The position numbers and the translations under genes were made by a program. This document shows, piece after piece, positions 24,897 to 34,422 of a stretch of DNA of 52,002 nt. The DNA comes from CAZLYK01 sp964563495 (lineage in GTDB: Bacteria; Acidobacteriota; Blastocatellia; RBC074), in the NCBI GenBank assembly GCA_964563495.1, contig CAZLYK010000025.1, positions 1 through 52,002 on the forward strand, written 5' to 3'. Under the pieces are notes generated by a model that was not told the DNA's origin, did no database searches, and saw only the letters and a list, made by a program, of their open reading frames with translations. The first letter of the stretch is position 1, and each line of letters starts with the position of its first letter.

Positions 24897-26303
24897 ATGT
24901 TCAAAAAGTACCAGCACATTCATTTTGTCGGGATCGGCGGCATCGGTATGAGCGGCATAGCCGAGGTCTTGCTCAATCTGGGTTATCGCGTCTCGGGTTC
25001 GGACCTCAGGCGTTCTGCGATCACTGACCGGTTGGAGAAGCTGGGGGCCTCGGTCTTTGAGGGGCACGAGGCGGCCAATATCGAAAGCGCGCAAGTGGTC
25101 GTCACGTCTACGGCGGTGCGCCCTGACAACCCTGAAGTGGCCGATGCCTTGCGCCGGCAGATTCCGGTCATCCCGCGCGCAGAGATGCTGGCCGAGCTCA
25201 TGCGTCTCAAGTATGGGATCGCCATCGCCGGCTCTCACGGCAAGACGACAACCACCTCGATGGTCGCGACGGTGCTCGATCGGGCAGGGCTCGACCCGAC
25301 GATCGTGGTCGGTGGCCGCGTCAACACTCTGGGCAGCAACGCCAAACTCGGGCGCGGCGATTTTATGGTGGTCGAAGCCGATGAGAGCGATAAGAGTTTT
25401 CTCAAACTGTCGCCGACCATCGCCGTGGTCACAAATATCGATCTGGAGCACCTGGATTTCTATTCGGGGATAGAAGAGATCCGATCGTGCTTCATCCAGT
25501 TCGTCAACAAGGTTCCGTTTTACGGCTCGGTCATAATTTGCCTGGATGATCAGAATATTCAGATGATCATCCCGCAGATCACCCGCCGGATGACCACTTA
25601 CGGCCTGCGCGCCCACGCCGAGATTTCGGCGGGCGACCCGCAGATGATTCGTGAGGACTTCGGCTCGACTTTTACCGTCCGTCGCAGAGGGGAGGACCTG
25701 GGCAGGATCAGGCTCAATGTTCCGGGGGAACACAATGTCTGCAACGCGCTCGCGGCGGTCGCGGTCGGGCTCGAACTGGAGATCGATTTCAAACTGATTG
25801 CCGAAGGGCTCGAATCTTTCCGCGGCGCCGAGCGGCGGTTCCAGATCAAGGGAATGATCAAGAGCCGATCGGATCGGCCCGAGACCCGGGACGGGATTCA
25901 AGTGGTCGATGATTATGGGCACCACCCGACTGAGATCCGCGCCACGCTGGCGGCGGCCAAGACCAGCGGCAGACGCGTGGTGGTCCTGTTTCAGCCGCAT
26001 CGTTACACCCGGACGGCGGCGCTCCACGAAGATTTCGCCAGGTCTTTTTATGATGCCGACGTCGTCCTGCTGACGGATATCTACGCGGCGAGCGAGGACC
26101 CGATCGAGGGAGTGACCTCCGAGAGACTGGCCGAGGAGATTGAAAAGTTCGGCCACCGCAACGCCCGTTACATCGGCGCGATCGATCAGGGAAAACAGGC
26201 GCTGCTCGATGTCGTCCAACCCGGCGATCTGGTCCTCACGCTCGGCGCCGGAAGCGTCTGGCGCGCCGGCGAGGAGTTTCTCGAGGCGATGGGCGGAGAT
26301 TGA
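24897..26303 (+). CDS. murC: UDP-MurNAc:L-alanine ligase MurC
   Basis: This 468-residue Mur ligase adds the first amino acid of the stem peptide. The hallmarks are HFVGIGGIGMSGIAE at the N-terminus, the ATP loop GSHGKTTTTSM (about 111-121), EADESD, NIDLEHLDFY, VVDDYGHHPTEI and QPHRYTRT. Domain order and length are normal. In many bacteria murB and ddl follow murC, but here ftsQ follows directly after 16 bases. Confidence 0.96.
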   Translation: MFKKYQHIHFVGIGGIGMSGIAEVLLNLGYRVSGSDLRRSAITDRLEKLGASVFEGHEAANIESAQVVVTSTAVRPDNPEVADALRRQIPVIPRAEMLAELMRLKYGIAIAGSHGKTTTTSMVATVLDRAGLDPTIVVGGRVNTLGSNAKLGRGDFMVVEADESDKSFLKLSPTIAVVTNIDLEHLDFYSGIEEIRSCFIQFVNKVPFYGSVIICLDDQNIQMIIPQITRRMTTYGLRAHAEISAGDPQMIREDFGSTFTVRRRGEDLGRIRLNVPGEHNVCNALAAVAVGLELEIDFKLIAEGLESFRGAERRFQIKGMIKSRSDRPETRDGIQVVDDYGHHPTEIRATLAAAKTSGRRVVVLFQPHRYTRTAALHEDFARSFYDADVVLLTDIYAASEDPIEGVTSERLAEEIEKFGHRNARYIGAIDQGKQALLDVVQPGDLVLTLGAGSVWRAGEEFLEAMGGD

Positions 26304-26319
26304 CAACCGAGTTGTAACA

Positions 26320-27363
26320 ATGGCAACACCACGTAACCAGCAAAAAGACGCCGTCTCGGACGAGGGAGGATCTTCCACCCAAAAGGTCGCAGGGAGTGAG
26401 TTGGCTGAACGCCACCAGCGGCGGACGGGTAAGCATCGCGCGCCGAAACAGTTGGGCAGGCTGCCGCGCAAGCGGCAGAAATCGCAGCCGCGCGGGGATG
26501 GGGAACAGGGTGAATTACCGTTTACCTCATCGTCGACACTCTCCTCATGGATGAAGCCCGATATCTTCTCCAAGCGGATGGCGCGCGTGGGAGGAGCATT
26601 CATAGTCGGGCTCATGATCCTGGGTGGGCTGCTGCTCATCTACCAGATCATCGCCGGATCTCGCTTCTTCAGGTTACGCGCGGTCGAGGTCGAAGGAAAT
26701 AAGGTGTTGTCTCAGGAGAAGATCGATTCGCTGGTCAGGGCGGCTGCGCCGGGCAGCGTCTTGAAAGCCGATCTGACGCTGATCAGAGAAAAGCTCTTGA
26801 GCAACGAGGTGATCCTCGAAGCCGAGGTCTCGCGCCTGCTGCCCGACATGCTCCGCGTCGTGATTAAGGAGCGCGAGCCATACGCCCTGGCGCGGCGCGG
26901 CGACGGCCGGGTGGTTTGCGTCGATCGCAATGGATCGATGTTCGGCGATCAGTCACTGCTCGGCTCACAGCCGGTGCTGCCGATCGTGACCGGTCTGGTC
27001 GAGGCCGGCGAGCGGGCGGAAGAGATCAATCGGGCGAGGCTCTGGACCTATCAGAAATTGCTCTCGGAGCTGGATGGCCAGTCGCCACAGCTTTCGTCGA
27101 GAATCGACGAGGTGATCTTCGACGATATTACCGGATTACGCGTCATCCTGGTCGATTCGCGGATCGCCGTCTACCTCGGAAGAGAGGATTACCGGGTGCG
27201 ACTCAACGCCGCCCTCGATGTGCTCGACGCGGTCAGGCGCAAAGATGTCGACGCCCTCAATGTGCTCAGAGTCAGCGACGCCGAGAAACTTTTGAGCGGA
27301 GCAAAGATCGAGTATCTCAATTCGACGATACCAAAGCGCGTGGTCGTGGGGTTGGATCAGTAA
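26320..27363 (+). CDS. ftsQ: Cell division protein FtsQ
   Basis: This is 347 residues. A long basic and polar cytoplasmic part (1-85) precedes one helix (about 92-112, VGGAFIVGLMILGGLLLIYQ). A POTRA domain follows (FRLRAVEVEGNKVLSQEKID) and then the FtsQ domain (VVIKEREPYALARRGDGRVVCVDRNGSMF). FtsQ scaffolds FtsL/FtsB at the divisome. I use ATG 26320, which gives a full-length protein starting after the murC stop. The frame is open back to 26140 inside murC. The N-terminal extension is longer than in E. coli. Confidence 0.93.
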   Translation: MATPRNQQKDAVSDEGGSSTQKVAGSELAERHQRRTGKHRAPKQLGRLPRKRQKSQPRGDGEQGELPFTSSSTLSSWMKPDIFSKRMARVGGAFIVGLMILGGLLLIYQIIAGSRFFRLRAVEVEGNKVLSQEKIDSLVRAAAPGSVLKADLTLIREKLLSNEVILEAEVSRLLPDMLRVVIKEREPYALARRGDGRVVCVDRNGSMFGDQSLLGSQPVLPIVTGLVEAGERAEEINRARLWTYQKLLSELDGQSPQLSSRIDEVIFDDITGLRVILVDSRIAVYLGREDYRVRLNAALDVLDAVRRKDVDALNVLRVSDAEKLLSGAKIEYLNSTIPKRVVVGLDQ

Positions 27364-27392
27364 ATAATGAATAAATGCGACGAGGTGTAACA

Positions 27393-28643
27393 ATGCCAAA
27401 AACAACTTCCCCTATCGTCGGTATGGATATCGGCACCAACAGCGTGCGGGTGGTCATGGCCGAAATGATCGAAGGCGAGCTCGAGGTGGTCGGGATCGGT
27501 GAGGCCGAATCCAGGGGCTTGCGCAAAGGCGTGATCAGCAAGCCCGACCTCGCCGTCGATGCGATCAAGCGCGCCGTCGAATCGGCTGAGCGAATGTCCG
27601 GCCTGAACGTCAATTACGTCTACGTCGGGTTGGCCGGTTCGAACATCAAGGGCGAAAACAACCAGGGGATGATCGCGATTCCCGGCCGGCATCGCGAGAT
27701 TACCCGCGAAGACATCAAACGCGTGATCGACACGGCCTGCGCCATCTCGATTCCGTCCGGGCGCGAGGTGGCCGATGTGCTGCCGCAGGAATACACGGTC
27801 GACGATCAGGACGGGATTGACGATCCGCTCGGTATGCTCGGGTCCCGCCTCTCGGTCTCTGTTCACATTGTGACGAGTCCGGTGGCGGCCAAACAGAACG
27901 TCATCGCCAGCGTCAATCGTGCCGGGTTCCACGTCGCCGACGTCTATCTTTCACACCTGGCTGCGGCCGAGGCGATCCTCACCGATGAGGATCGTGAGTA
28001 CGGCTCAGCCGTCGTCAACATCGGCGGTGAAACGACGAGCCTCGCCATCTACCAGCGCGGTTCGGTCTGGCACACGGCCGTCCTTCCACTCGGCGGAAGC
28101 CATTTCACCAACGATATCGCCGTCGGCTTGCGAACCCCGATCGCGGCGGCCGAACAGATCAAGCGCGAAGTCGGGTGTGCTTCGCGCTCGGCGCTCACTT
28201 CTGAAGAGGCCGCCGAGCTGATTGAGGTCCCGAGTGTGGGCGGGCGCGCGCCCCGCACCGTCTCCAGGCAGATACTCTGTGAGATTCTGCACCCGCGCGC
28301 GGAAGAGATTCTCGCTCACGTTCAGGATGAGATCCGCCAGCAGGGCTATGATCGCCAATTGTCGAGCGGCATCGTGCTCACCGGTGGCGGAGCCATGCTG
28401 CTTGGAATCGATGATGTCGCCGAACAGGTCTTTGACGCACCGGTCAGGCTCGGAGTGCCGAACGGGTTTCAGGGTCTGGCTGACGAGGCCGCCCAGCCTC
28501 TCTACTCGGCGGCGGTCGGACTGGCTTTGTACGGGATGCGATGTGAGACCGGGATCAGCGGAAGCAATCGCCCTCAGAATCGTCGCCCATCGGTTCAACC
28601 GATCAGGGATCGGGTCAGATCGTTTTTTGGGATCCGCAAATGA
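27393..28643 (+). CDS. ftsA: Cell division actin homologue FtsA
   Basis: This is a 416-residue actin-fold protein that tethers FtsZ to the membrane. It shows GMDIGTNSVRVVMAEM (phosphate-1), the 1C (SHS2) domain around GLAGSNIKGENNQGM, VVNIGGETTSLAIY (phosphate-2), and the adenosine motif GIVLTGGGAMLLGIDD. The C-terminus is basic (RPSVQPIRDRVRSFFGIRK), consistent with the membrane-targeting amphipathic helix. I chose ATG 27393 because GAGGTG lies eight bases before it. An in-frame ATG at 27375 lacks such a site. Confidence 0.96.
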   Translation: MPKTTSPIVGMDIGTNSVRVVMAEMIEGELEVVGIGEAESRGLRKGVISKPDLAVDAIKRAVESAERMSGLNVNYVYVGLAGSNIKGENNQGMIAIPGRHREITREDIKRVIDTACAISIPSGREVADVLPQEYTVDDQDGIDDPLGMLGSRLSVSVHIVTSPVAAKQNVIASVNRAGFHVADVYLSHLAAAEAILTDEDREYGSAVVNIGGETTSLAIYQRGSVWHTAVLPLGGSHFTNDIAVGLRTPIAAAEQIKREVGCASRSALTSEEAAELIEVPSVGGRAPRTVSRQILCEILHPRAEEILAHVQDEIRQQGYDRQLSSGIVLTGGGAMLLGIDDVAEQVFDAPVRLGVPNGFQGLADEAAQPLYSAAVGLALYGMRCETGISGSNRPQNRRPSVQPIRDRVRSFFGIRK

Positions 28644-28737
28644 TCCCGCCAGGCTTGCCCCGAAGCGCATGCGCGAGTGTGTTTTACCGAACTTCGATCG
28701 TCGCCTGACTGGCGACCAAATAACCAGGAGGCGCAGA

Positions 28738-29874
28738 ATGTCACAAGATGATCTTACGGGACTGAATTTCACCTTCGATGATGAGCCGCCGTCCGCCGGC
28801 GCGAGGATCAAGGTGATCGGTATCGGCGGCGGCGGCGGCAACGCCGTCAATCACATGATCGAGGCGCGGATCGAGGGCGTCGAATTTCTGGTCGCGAATA
28901 CCGATCTACAGGCGCTCAAAAGGTCTCTCGCACCCGTCAAGTTGCAAATTGGCGCGAAACTGACGAAAGGTCTCGGGGCCGGGGCGAATCCCGACATCGG
29001 CCGGGACGCCGCACTCGAAGATACGGAGAAGATCATCGAAGCGCTCGAAGGCGCCGATATGGTCTTCGTCACGGTTGGCCTGGGAGGCGGAACCGGGACC
29101 GGGGCGGCTCCGATCATCGCCTCACTCGCCGCGGAGTTGGAAGCCCTGACGGTCGCCGTCGTGACCAAGCCGTTTCCCTTTGAAGGTCGTCATCGACTGC
29201 GGCAGGCTGAGTCCGGGCTCGAAGAGCTCCGCTCGGTGGTTGATACGCTGATTACGATTCCCAACGAACGGCTGCTCCAGGCGGCGGATCGCAACATGGC
29301 GCTCGGCGACGCCTTCAAGATGGCCGATGACGTTCTGCGCCAGGCGGTCCAAGGCATCTCCGATTTGATCACCATTCCCGGATTCATCAACGTCGATTTC
29401 GCAGACGTCCGCTCGATCATGAAGGGGATGGGCATCGCATTGATGGGGACCGGCCACGCCGTCGGCGAGAACCGCGCGATGGATGCCACTCAACGCGCGA
29501 TCTCCAGCCCACTGCTCGAAGAGGCCTCAATCGACGGCGCCCGGGGCGTGCTCGTCAATATCACCGGAGGATCCGACCTCACCCTCTTTGAGGTCGATGA
29601 GGCGATGAAGGTCATCCACGATTCGGCCGACCCCGAAGCCAACATCATCTTCGGCACCGTCCCGGATGATCGGATGCAGAACGAGATGAAGATTACCGTC
29701 ATCGCGACCGGCTTCGAGCGGGAGGAGAGCGAAAAAGTCCATAACCTGCCGCTGCGGACGGCTTCGATCGGCGGCGCGGGCAGCGTCGCCACGCGATCAG
29801 CCGCTTCGTCCGGTTCAAATCGACTCTCCGATGACCTGGATGTCCCGACTTTCATCCGCAAGAAAGCCGATTGA
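28738..29874 (+). CDS. ftsZ: Cell division GTPase FtsZ
   Basis: This 378-residue tubulin homologue forms the division ring. It shows IKVIGIGGGGGNAVNHMI, NTDLQAL, the G-box GGGTGTGAAP, NVDFADVRSIMKG (the T7 catalytic loop), and a short C-terminal linker ending in DVPTFIRKKAD, the peptide that binds FtsA. A perfect AGGAGG (28726-28731) is spaced six bases from the ATG, the strongest ribosome-binding site in the cluster. The open frame extends upstream into ftsA but is not coding there. The linker of about 40 residues is short. An inverted repeat closes the operon seven bases after the stop. Confidence 0.98.
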   Translation: MSQDDLTGLNFTFDDEPPSAGARIKVIGIGGGGGNAVNHMIEARIEGVEFLVANTDLQALKRSLAPVKLQIGAKLTKGLGAGANPDIGRDAALEDTEKIIEALEGADMVFVTVGLGGGTGTGAAPIIASLAAELEALTVAVVTKPFPFEGRHRLRQAESGLEELRSVVDTLITIPNERLLQAADRNMALGDAFKMADDVLRQAVQGISDLITIPGFINVDFADVRSIMKGMGIALMGTGHAVGENRAMDATQRAISSPLLEEASIDGARGVLVNITGGSDLTLFEVDEAMKVIHDSADPEANIIFGTVPDDRMQNEMKITVIATGFEREESEKVHNLPLRTASIGGAGSVATRSAASSGSNRLSDDLDVPTFIRKKAD

Positions 29875-29880
29875 ATGAGA

Positions 29881-29994
29881 AAAAAATAGACAGGATTAAC
29901 ACGATTTTCACTGGATTAAACCGGATTGCTTGCAAACTTTGTCTTCAATCCTGTTTAATCCAGTGAAAATCGTGTTAATCCTGTCTATTTTTTT
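29881..29994. repeat. 47-bp inverted repeat of the GACAGGATT family, copy B
   Basis: The arms 29881-29927 and 29947-29993 match as inverted repeats with one mismatch over 47 bp, around a 19-nt loop. They carry the words AATAGACAGGATTAACACG and ACTGGATTAAAC. A run of T (29988-29994) follows on the plus strand, so transcripts from ftsZ would form a very stable hairpin plus U-tract. It probably terminates the dcw operon, although the same family also occurs as single arms elsewhere. Confidence 0.9.
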
Positions 29995-30013
29995 CTCTAC
30001 ATGGAGGCGACGC

Positions 30014-31531
30014 ATGAAAAGGACTTTGCTGGTTCCAGCTCTCGCGGTTGCAGGGGTGTTGATCGTTTCCGGACAAAGATCAGGGATGGTACCGGTGCTC
30101 TGGCAGACACAAACGACCTCGCCCCGCGACGCGCTCATCGCACGCGCGAAATCGCTCGAGCTCAACACTCCTTACGTCCCGCCGCCCGGCGACCCGCTCG
30201 AACACCACGCCTCAGGTTTTGCCAAGATCATGTGTTCAGCCGTCTTCATCACGGGTCTGGACGCGGATTTCGCCGCCGAGCACGTTGGGTACTTTGTCTG
30301 CCCATATCCCGAGCGCAAGAAGTTTGGGAAGCCCGTGATCGACCGGGCCAACAAGACTGTCCAGATCACACTCCCGAATGGGGTCAGGCGGACTGCAAAA
30401 TACCTCGGTGGTCAGGGGTGTGTGACGCTACCGGCGGGGAAAGACTCCGTCAGTTTCACGCCGGTCAACCTCAAGCGCCGGCTGCCCGATCCATCAAAAC
30501 AACCGTGGCCGATGGGTGACGTGTTGCCCGGCGCTCCTCTCCCGGCGGCGATCGACGCCGACAAATTAAAGCAGGCGATCGACGAGGCTTTTGAGCCGGC
30601 CACAGGCTTGACGGCGGCCTTCGTAGTCACCTGGAGGGGACGGATTATCGGTGAGCGCTACGGCGATCGGATCACGGCGGACACGCCGCTCGAGAGCTGG
30701 TCAATGGGAAAGAGCCTGACGGCGACGCTCATGGGCATACTGATCAGGCAGGGCGTCTACGACCTGTGGCAGCCCGCTCCAATCCCTGAGTGGCAAAATG
30801 CGGGCGATCCGCGCGCCAGGATTCGGATCGCCGACCTCATGCACATGTCCAGTGGGCTGCGGATCAGGGCGCCGCAGGATCCGGACTATGACTCGTCGGG
30901 CCCGTATCCGGATCACCTCTATCTCTACACCGGAGGCGTCAATTCCTTCCATTACGCCGCGACGCGGCCTCAGCAATGGCCTCCGAATACTGTCGGCCGT
31001 TATCGCAACACCGATCCGGTATTGATCAATTATCTCATTCGACTCGGCGTCGAGAAGCGCAAGGAAGAATACTTGTCTTTCCCGCAGCGCGCGCTCTTCG
31101 ACAAGATCGGCATCCGCACCATGGTCATGGAAACAGACCCGTTCGGCAACTTCCTGACGCAGGGGTACGAGCTGGCGTCGGCGCGCGACTGGGCGCGGCT
31201 GGGCAATCTGTACCTTCAGGATGGCGTCTGGAATGGGGAGCGGATTCTGCCTCAGGGGTTTGTCAAATTCGTGAGCACGCTGGCGCCGGCATGGGAAGCC
31301 GACAAACGCCCAATTTACGGGGGCTTTTTCTGGATCAACGGCGACGGCGGGTTCCCGGTGCCCAGGGATGCTTATTACATGGCCGGCGCCGGCGGCCAGA
31401 CAACCATGATAATTCCCTCCCACGACCTGGTCGTCGTTCGCCTGGGACATTATAAAGGCAGCGCGCCGGGGGACAGGGCCTTCAAGAAAGCCCTCGCTAT
31501 CCTCATGGAGGCGGTCCCGCGGAAGAAATGA
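30014..31531 (+). CDS. Exported beta-lactamase-family serine hydrolase (S12 type)
   Basis: This is 505 residues from ATG 30014, which has GGAGG before it. A signal peptide (RTLLVPALAVAGVLIVSG) precedes a unique region up to about 180. The penicillin-recognising domain follows: SxxK as S230-MGK, YxN as YRN in VGRYRNTDPVLINYL, and a C-terminal AGAGGQTTMIIP at the usual KTG/HxG position. Relatives include 6-aminohexanoate-dimer hydrolase, EstB esterases and D-Ala peptidases; resistance is unlikely without closer similarity. It is the first of four exported proteins in a row, pointing to extracytoplasmic amide or ester cleavage. Confidence 0.88.
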   Translation: MKRTLLVPALAVAGVLIVSGQRSGMVPVLWQTQTTSPRDALIARAKSLELNTPYVPPPGDPLEHHASGFAKIMCSAVFITGLDADFAAEHVGYFVCPYPERKKFGKPVIDRANKTVQITLPNGVRRTAKYLGGQGCVTLPAGKDSVSFTPVNLKRRLPDPSKQPWPMGDVLPGAPLPAAIDADKLKQAIDEAFEPATGLTAAFVVTWRGRIIGERYGDRITADTPLESWSMGKSLTATLMGILIRQGVYDLWQPAPIPEWQNAGDPRARIRIADLMHMSSGLRIRAPQDPDYDSSGPYPDHLYLYTGGVNSFHYAATRPQQWPPNTVGRYRNTDPVLINYLIRLGVEKRKEEYLSFPQRALFDKIGIRTMVMETDPFGNFLTQGYELASARDWARLGNLYLQDGVWNGERILPQGFVKFVSTLAPAWEADKRPIYGGFFWINGDGGFPVPRDAYYMAGAGGQTTMIIPSHDLVVVRLGHYKGSAPGDRAFKKALAILMEAVPRKK

Positions 31532-31574
31532 GATAAGCAACAAAGAGCTAAAACAATCTTTTGGAGAAACTCTG

Positions 31575-32930
31575 ATGGAACTATCGCGTCGCTCATTCCT
31601 GATGACGAGTTTAATCGCTCTGCCCGCAGCAAGATTCGATACCAAGCCTGAGCAGAACTGGCCGGGATTTCGCGGACCCGCCGCGCAGGGGATCGCCGAA
31701 GGGTATCCAACGCCGGCCGCCTGGAATATCGACCCGGCGGCGGGCAAGCCTTCCGGCCTCTTGTGGCGCGCCGAGATTCCGGGGCTGGGCCATTCCAGCC
31801 CGATCATCTGGGGAGACCGGCTTTATCTCGCCACAGCCGTCCGGCTGTCGGGCAAAGCGTCCTTGCGGATAGGTTATTACGGCGACGTCAAAGCCGCGCA
31901 GGACAATGATGAACAACGATGGATGATCCTGTGCTTTGACAAGAAGTCCGGGAAGCGAATCTGGGAAAAAAGCCTTCGAACGGCCAAACCCGCTACGGAA
32001 AGACACGAGAAATCATCGCACGCCAATACCACGCTGATCACCGACGGCGAGCGGCTGATCGGGTTCTTCGGCTCGGAAGGGCTGTATTGCTTTGACCTCG
32101 ACGGCAAGCTGCTCTGGAGCAAAGACCTGGGTGTGATCAACAACAGCTGGCGAGGCATCGGCTGGGGATACAGCAGTTCTCCAGCCCTGCATAAAGATCG
32201 GATCGTGCTGCTTTGCGATGACCCCAAAAACCCGTTTGTGGCCGCTTTCCACGTCTCTGATGGGAAGGAGTTGTGGAGAACATCACGCAAAGGCGATTGC
32301 GATGGGAGTTGGGGAACGCCATTGATTCACAACGACGGCGAGAGGACTCAGGTCGTCATCAATGGATGGCCGTTCATCGTCTCTTATGATCTGGAGACCG
32401 GCAAAGAACTCTGGCGATTGCGCGGGGGCGGAGATATCCCGATTCCGACTCCGTTTGTCACAGACGGATTGATCGTCCTTTCCAATGCGCACGGGGGAAA
32501 ATCGCCGCTCTTCGCCGTCCGCACCTCGGCCAAGGGAGACATCTCGCTGGCGGAAGGCAGCACCAGCAATGATGCGATTGCCTGGAGCGTTCCGAACGGG
32601 GGATCTTACATTTCTACGCCGGTGGTCTACGGCGGCCATATCTACCTCGCCAACTACAACGGAGTCCTGCGTTGTTTCGATTTCAAGACGGGCCAGAAGA
32701 TATATGAGGAACGACTGGGGACCGGTTCCGTCTTCTCGGCCTCTCTGGTCGCGGCAGACGGCAAGGTTTACTGCCCTTCCGAAGACGGCGTCGTCTATGT
32801 GGTCAAGGCCGGCCCCACGCTGGAAGTGCTGGCGAAAAACGACATGGGCGAACCCTGCCTGGCGACACCCGCGATTTCGCAAGGGGTGCTTTACTTTCGC
32901 ACGGCGGCGAGCCTGATCGCGATTGGATAG
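31575..32930 (+). CDS. Exported PQQ-type beta-propeller protein
   Basis: This is 451 residues. The N-terminus MELSRRSFLMTSLIALPA looks like a twin-arginine signal. The mature part starts NWPGFRGPAAQGIAEGYPTP, a start common in PQQ-like repeat proteins of Planctomycetes and Acidobacteria. Several blades are visible as G-K-x-LW motifs (SGKRIWEKS, DGKLLWSKD, DGKELWRTS, TGKELWRL, TGQKIYEER). No quinone-dehydrogenase catalytic residues are recognised, so it is probably a BamB-like scaffold or binding propeller. GGAG precedes the ATG. It follows the hydrolase by 43 bases. Confidence 0.87.
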   Translation: MELSRRSFLMTSLIALPAARFDTKPEQNWPGFRGPAAQGIAEGYPTPAAWNIDPAAGKPSGLLWRAEIPGLGHSSPIIWGDRLYLATAVRLSGKASLRIGYYGDVKAAQDNDEQRWMILCFDKKSGKRIWEKSLRTAKPATERHEKSSHANTTLITDGERLIGFFGSEGLYCFDLDGKLLWSKDLGVINNSWRGIGWGYSSSPALHKDRIVLLCDDPKNPFVAAFHVSDGKELWRTSRKGDCDGSWGTPLIHNDGERTQVVINGWPFIVSYDLETGKELWRLRGGGDIPIPTPFVTDGLIVLSNAHGGKSPLFAVRTSAKGDISLAEGSTSNDAIAWSVPNGGSYISTPVVYGGHIYLANYNGVLRCFDFKTGQKIYEERLGTGSVFSASLVAADGKVYCPSEDGVVYVVKAGPTLEVLAKNDMGEPCLATPAISQGVLYFRTAASLIAIG

Positions 32931-32959
32931 ACGGCAGATAACCAAAGAAAGGAAGCTTC

Positions 32960-34381
32960 ATGACGACACGAAGGATTAAACCCGCGGTCTCCACCTTAGT
33001 CCTGGGGATGTTTTTTTCCTGTCTAGTCTTAGCGCAAAATCAGCAGCCGGACCGGCTCAGGATTGAAGAAGAAACGATGCGCCATTTTCAGGCGATCCTG
33101 CAAATTGACACGAGTGATCCCCCGGGCAATGAAGCCCCGGCGGTCGAGTATCTGAAATCCGTCCTGGAGCGGGAAGGGATCGAAACAAAAATCTTCGCGC
33201 TCGACCCGAAACGTCCCAACCTGGTCGCTCGGTTGCGCGGCAGCGGTAAAAAGCGCCCGGTGCTGATTATGGGGCACACCGATGTCGTCAATGTCGATCC
33301 CACGAAATGGGCGCATCCGCCGTTTTCGGCGACGCGCGTAGACGGCTATGTCTACGGCCGTGGAGCGGTGGACGACAAAGACAATGTCGTCGCCGGGCTC
33401 ATGGTCATGCTGCTGCTCAAACGAATGAATGTCCCGCTCGATCGGGATGTGATCTTCCTGGCCGAATCGGGTGAGGAAGGCAGCGTGCGTTACGGCATTG
33501 CCTATATGGTCAAGGAGCACTGGCCGGAGATCGAAGCCGAGTTCTGTTTTGCCGAGGGCGGCGGGGTTGTCCGCACCGGAGGGAAAGTCCGGTATGCGGC
33601 GATCGCAACCACGGAAAAGATGGGTCGCGGGGTCAGGCTGGTTGCACGTGGTCCATCGGGACACGGCTCAGTTCCATTACAAGCAAACGCCATCGTTCAC
33701 TTGTCGCGGGCCGTAGCGAGAGTCGCTGCCTGGCAGACGCCGATGCGTCTGAACGAAACTACCCGGAGCTTCTTTGAGCGGCTGGCGACAATCAGTTCCG
33801 CCGAAGACGCTGCGCGCTATCAAGCGCTGCTGAGCGGTAAAAACGCGGATGCGGTTCAGGAATATTTTGCGCAGTACGAACCGCGCATTTATTCGACGCT
33901 GCGGACTTCGATCTCGCCCAACGTGATCAAAGGCGGATATCGTTCAAACGTGATCCCTTCTGAGGCGGAAGCGACGCTCGACATCCGCGCGCTGCCGGAC
34001 GAAGACATGCCGCGCTTGTTGGATGAGATGCGTCGTCTCATCAACGATTCGCAGATCGAAATCGTCAGACCCAGCACCGAATCAAGACCGGGTTCGCGCC
34101 CCTCACGGCTGGATAGCGAGGCGTTCAGAATCGCCGAGGCAGCCGTCAAACGCATCTACGGCGCGGTTACCTTGCCGACCATGCTGACCGGCGCAACCGA
34201 TATGTCGTTCTTACGCGCGCGCGGCGTCGAATGTTACGGGATCGGACCGATGACGGACAGCGAAGACGGCCCGAAAGGCTTTGGCGCACACAGCGATCAA
34301 GAGCGAATTCTGGAGGAGGCGCTGCACAAGTTCGTCCGCTTTCACTGGGAGATCGTCAGGGATTTGGCCATGGCGCGGTGA
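32960..34381 (+). CDS. Exported M20-family metallopeptidase
   Basis: This is 473 residues with a signal peptide (about 12-26, ending before QNQQPDRL). The M20 zinc motifs are GHTDVVNVDP, GRGAVDDKDN and ESGEEGS (general base Glu and zinc ligand), then EFCFAEGGG and a final GFGAHSDQERI with the last His ligand. A dimerisation domain lies around 200-330. M20 enzymes cleave dipeptides or acyl-amino acids. Export is less usual than the cytoplasmic form and matches the neighbouring secreted hydrolases. AGGA precedes the ATG. Confidence 0.92.
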   Translation: MTTRRIKPAVSTLVLGMFFSCLVLAQNQQPDRLRIEEETMRHFQAILQIDTSDPPGNEAPAVEYLKSVLEREGIETKIFALDPKRPNLVARLRGSGKKRPVLIMGHTDVVNVDPTKWAHPPFSATRVDGYVYGRGAVDDKDNVVAGLMVMLLLKRMNVPLDRDVIFLAESGEEGSVRYGIAYMVKEHWPEIEAEFCFAEGGGVVRTGGKVRYAAIATTEKMGRGVRLVARGPSGHGSVPLQANAIVHLSRAVARVAAWQTPMRLNETTRSFFERLATISSAEDAARYQALLSGKNADAVQEYFAQYEPRIYSTLRTSISPNVIKGGYRSNVIPSEAEATLDIRALPDEDMPRLLDEMRRLINDSQIEIVRPSTESRPGSRPSRLDSEAFRIAEAAVKRIYGAVTLPTMLTGATDMSFLRARGVECYGIGPMTDSEDGPKGFGAHSDQERILEEALHKFVRFHWEIVRDLAMAR

Positions 34382-34422
34382 CAGAATCAGTCACCAGTCA
34401 ATTCTTGCTCTGTCACGACAAT

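Noticed and set aside
24609..26639. 676-residue minus-strand ORF opposite murG, murC and ftsQ
   Set aside because: It is antisense to three certain genes. Long shadow frames are common in GC-rich coding DNA, and its sequence has no recognisable domain.
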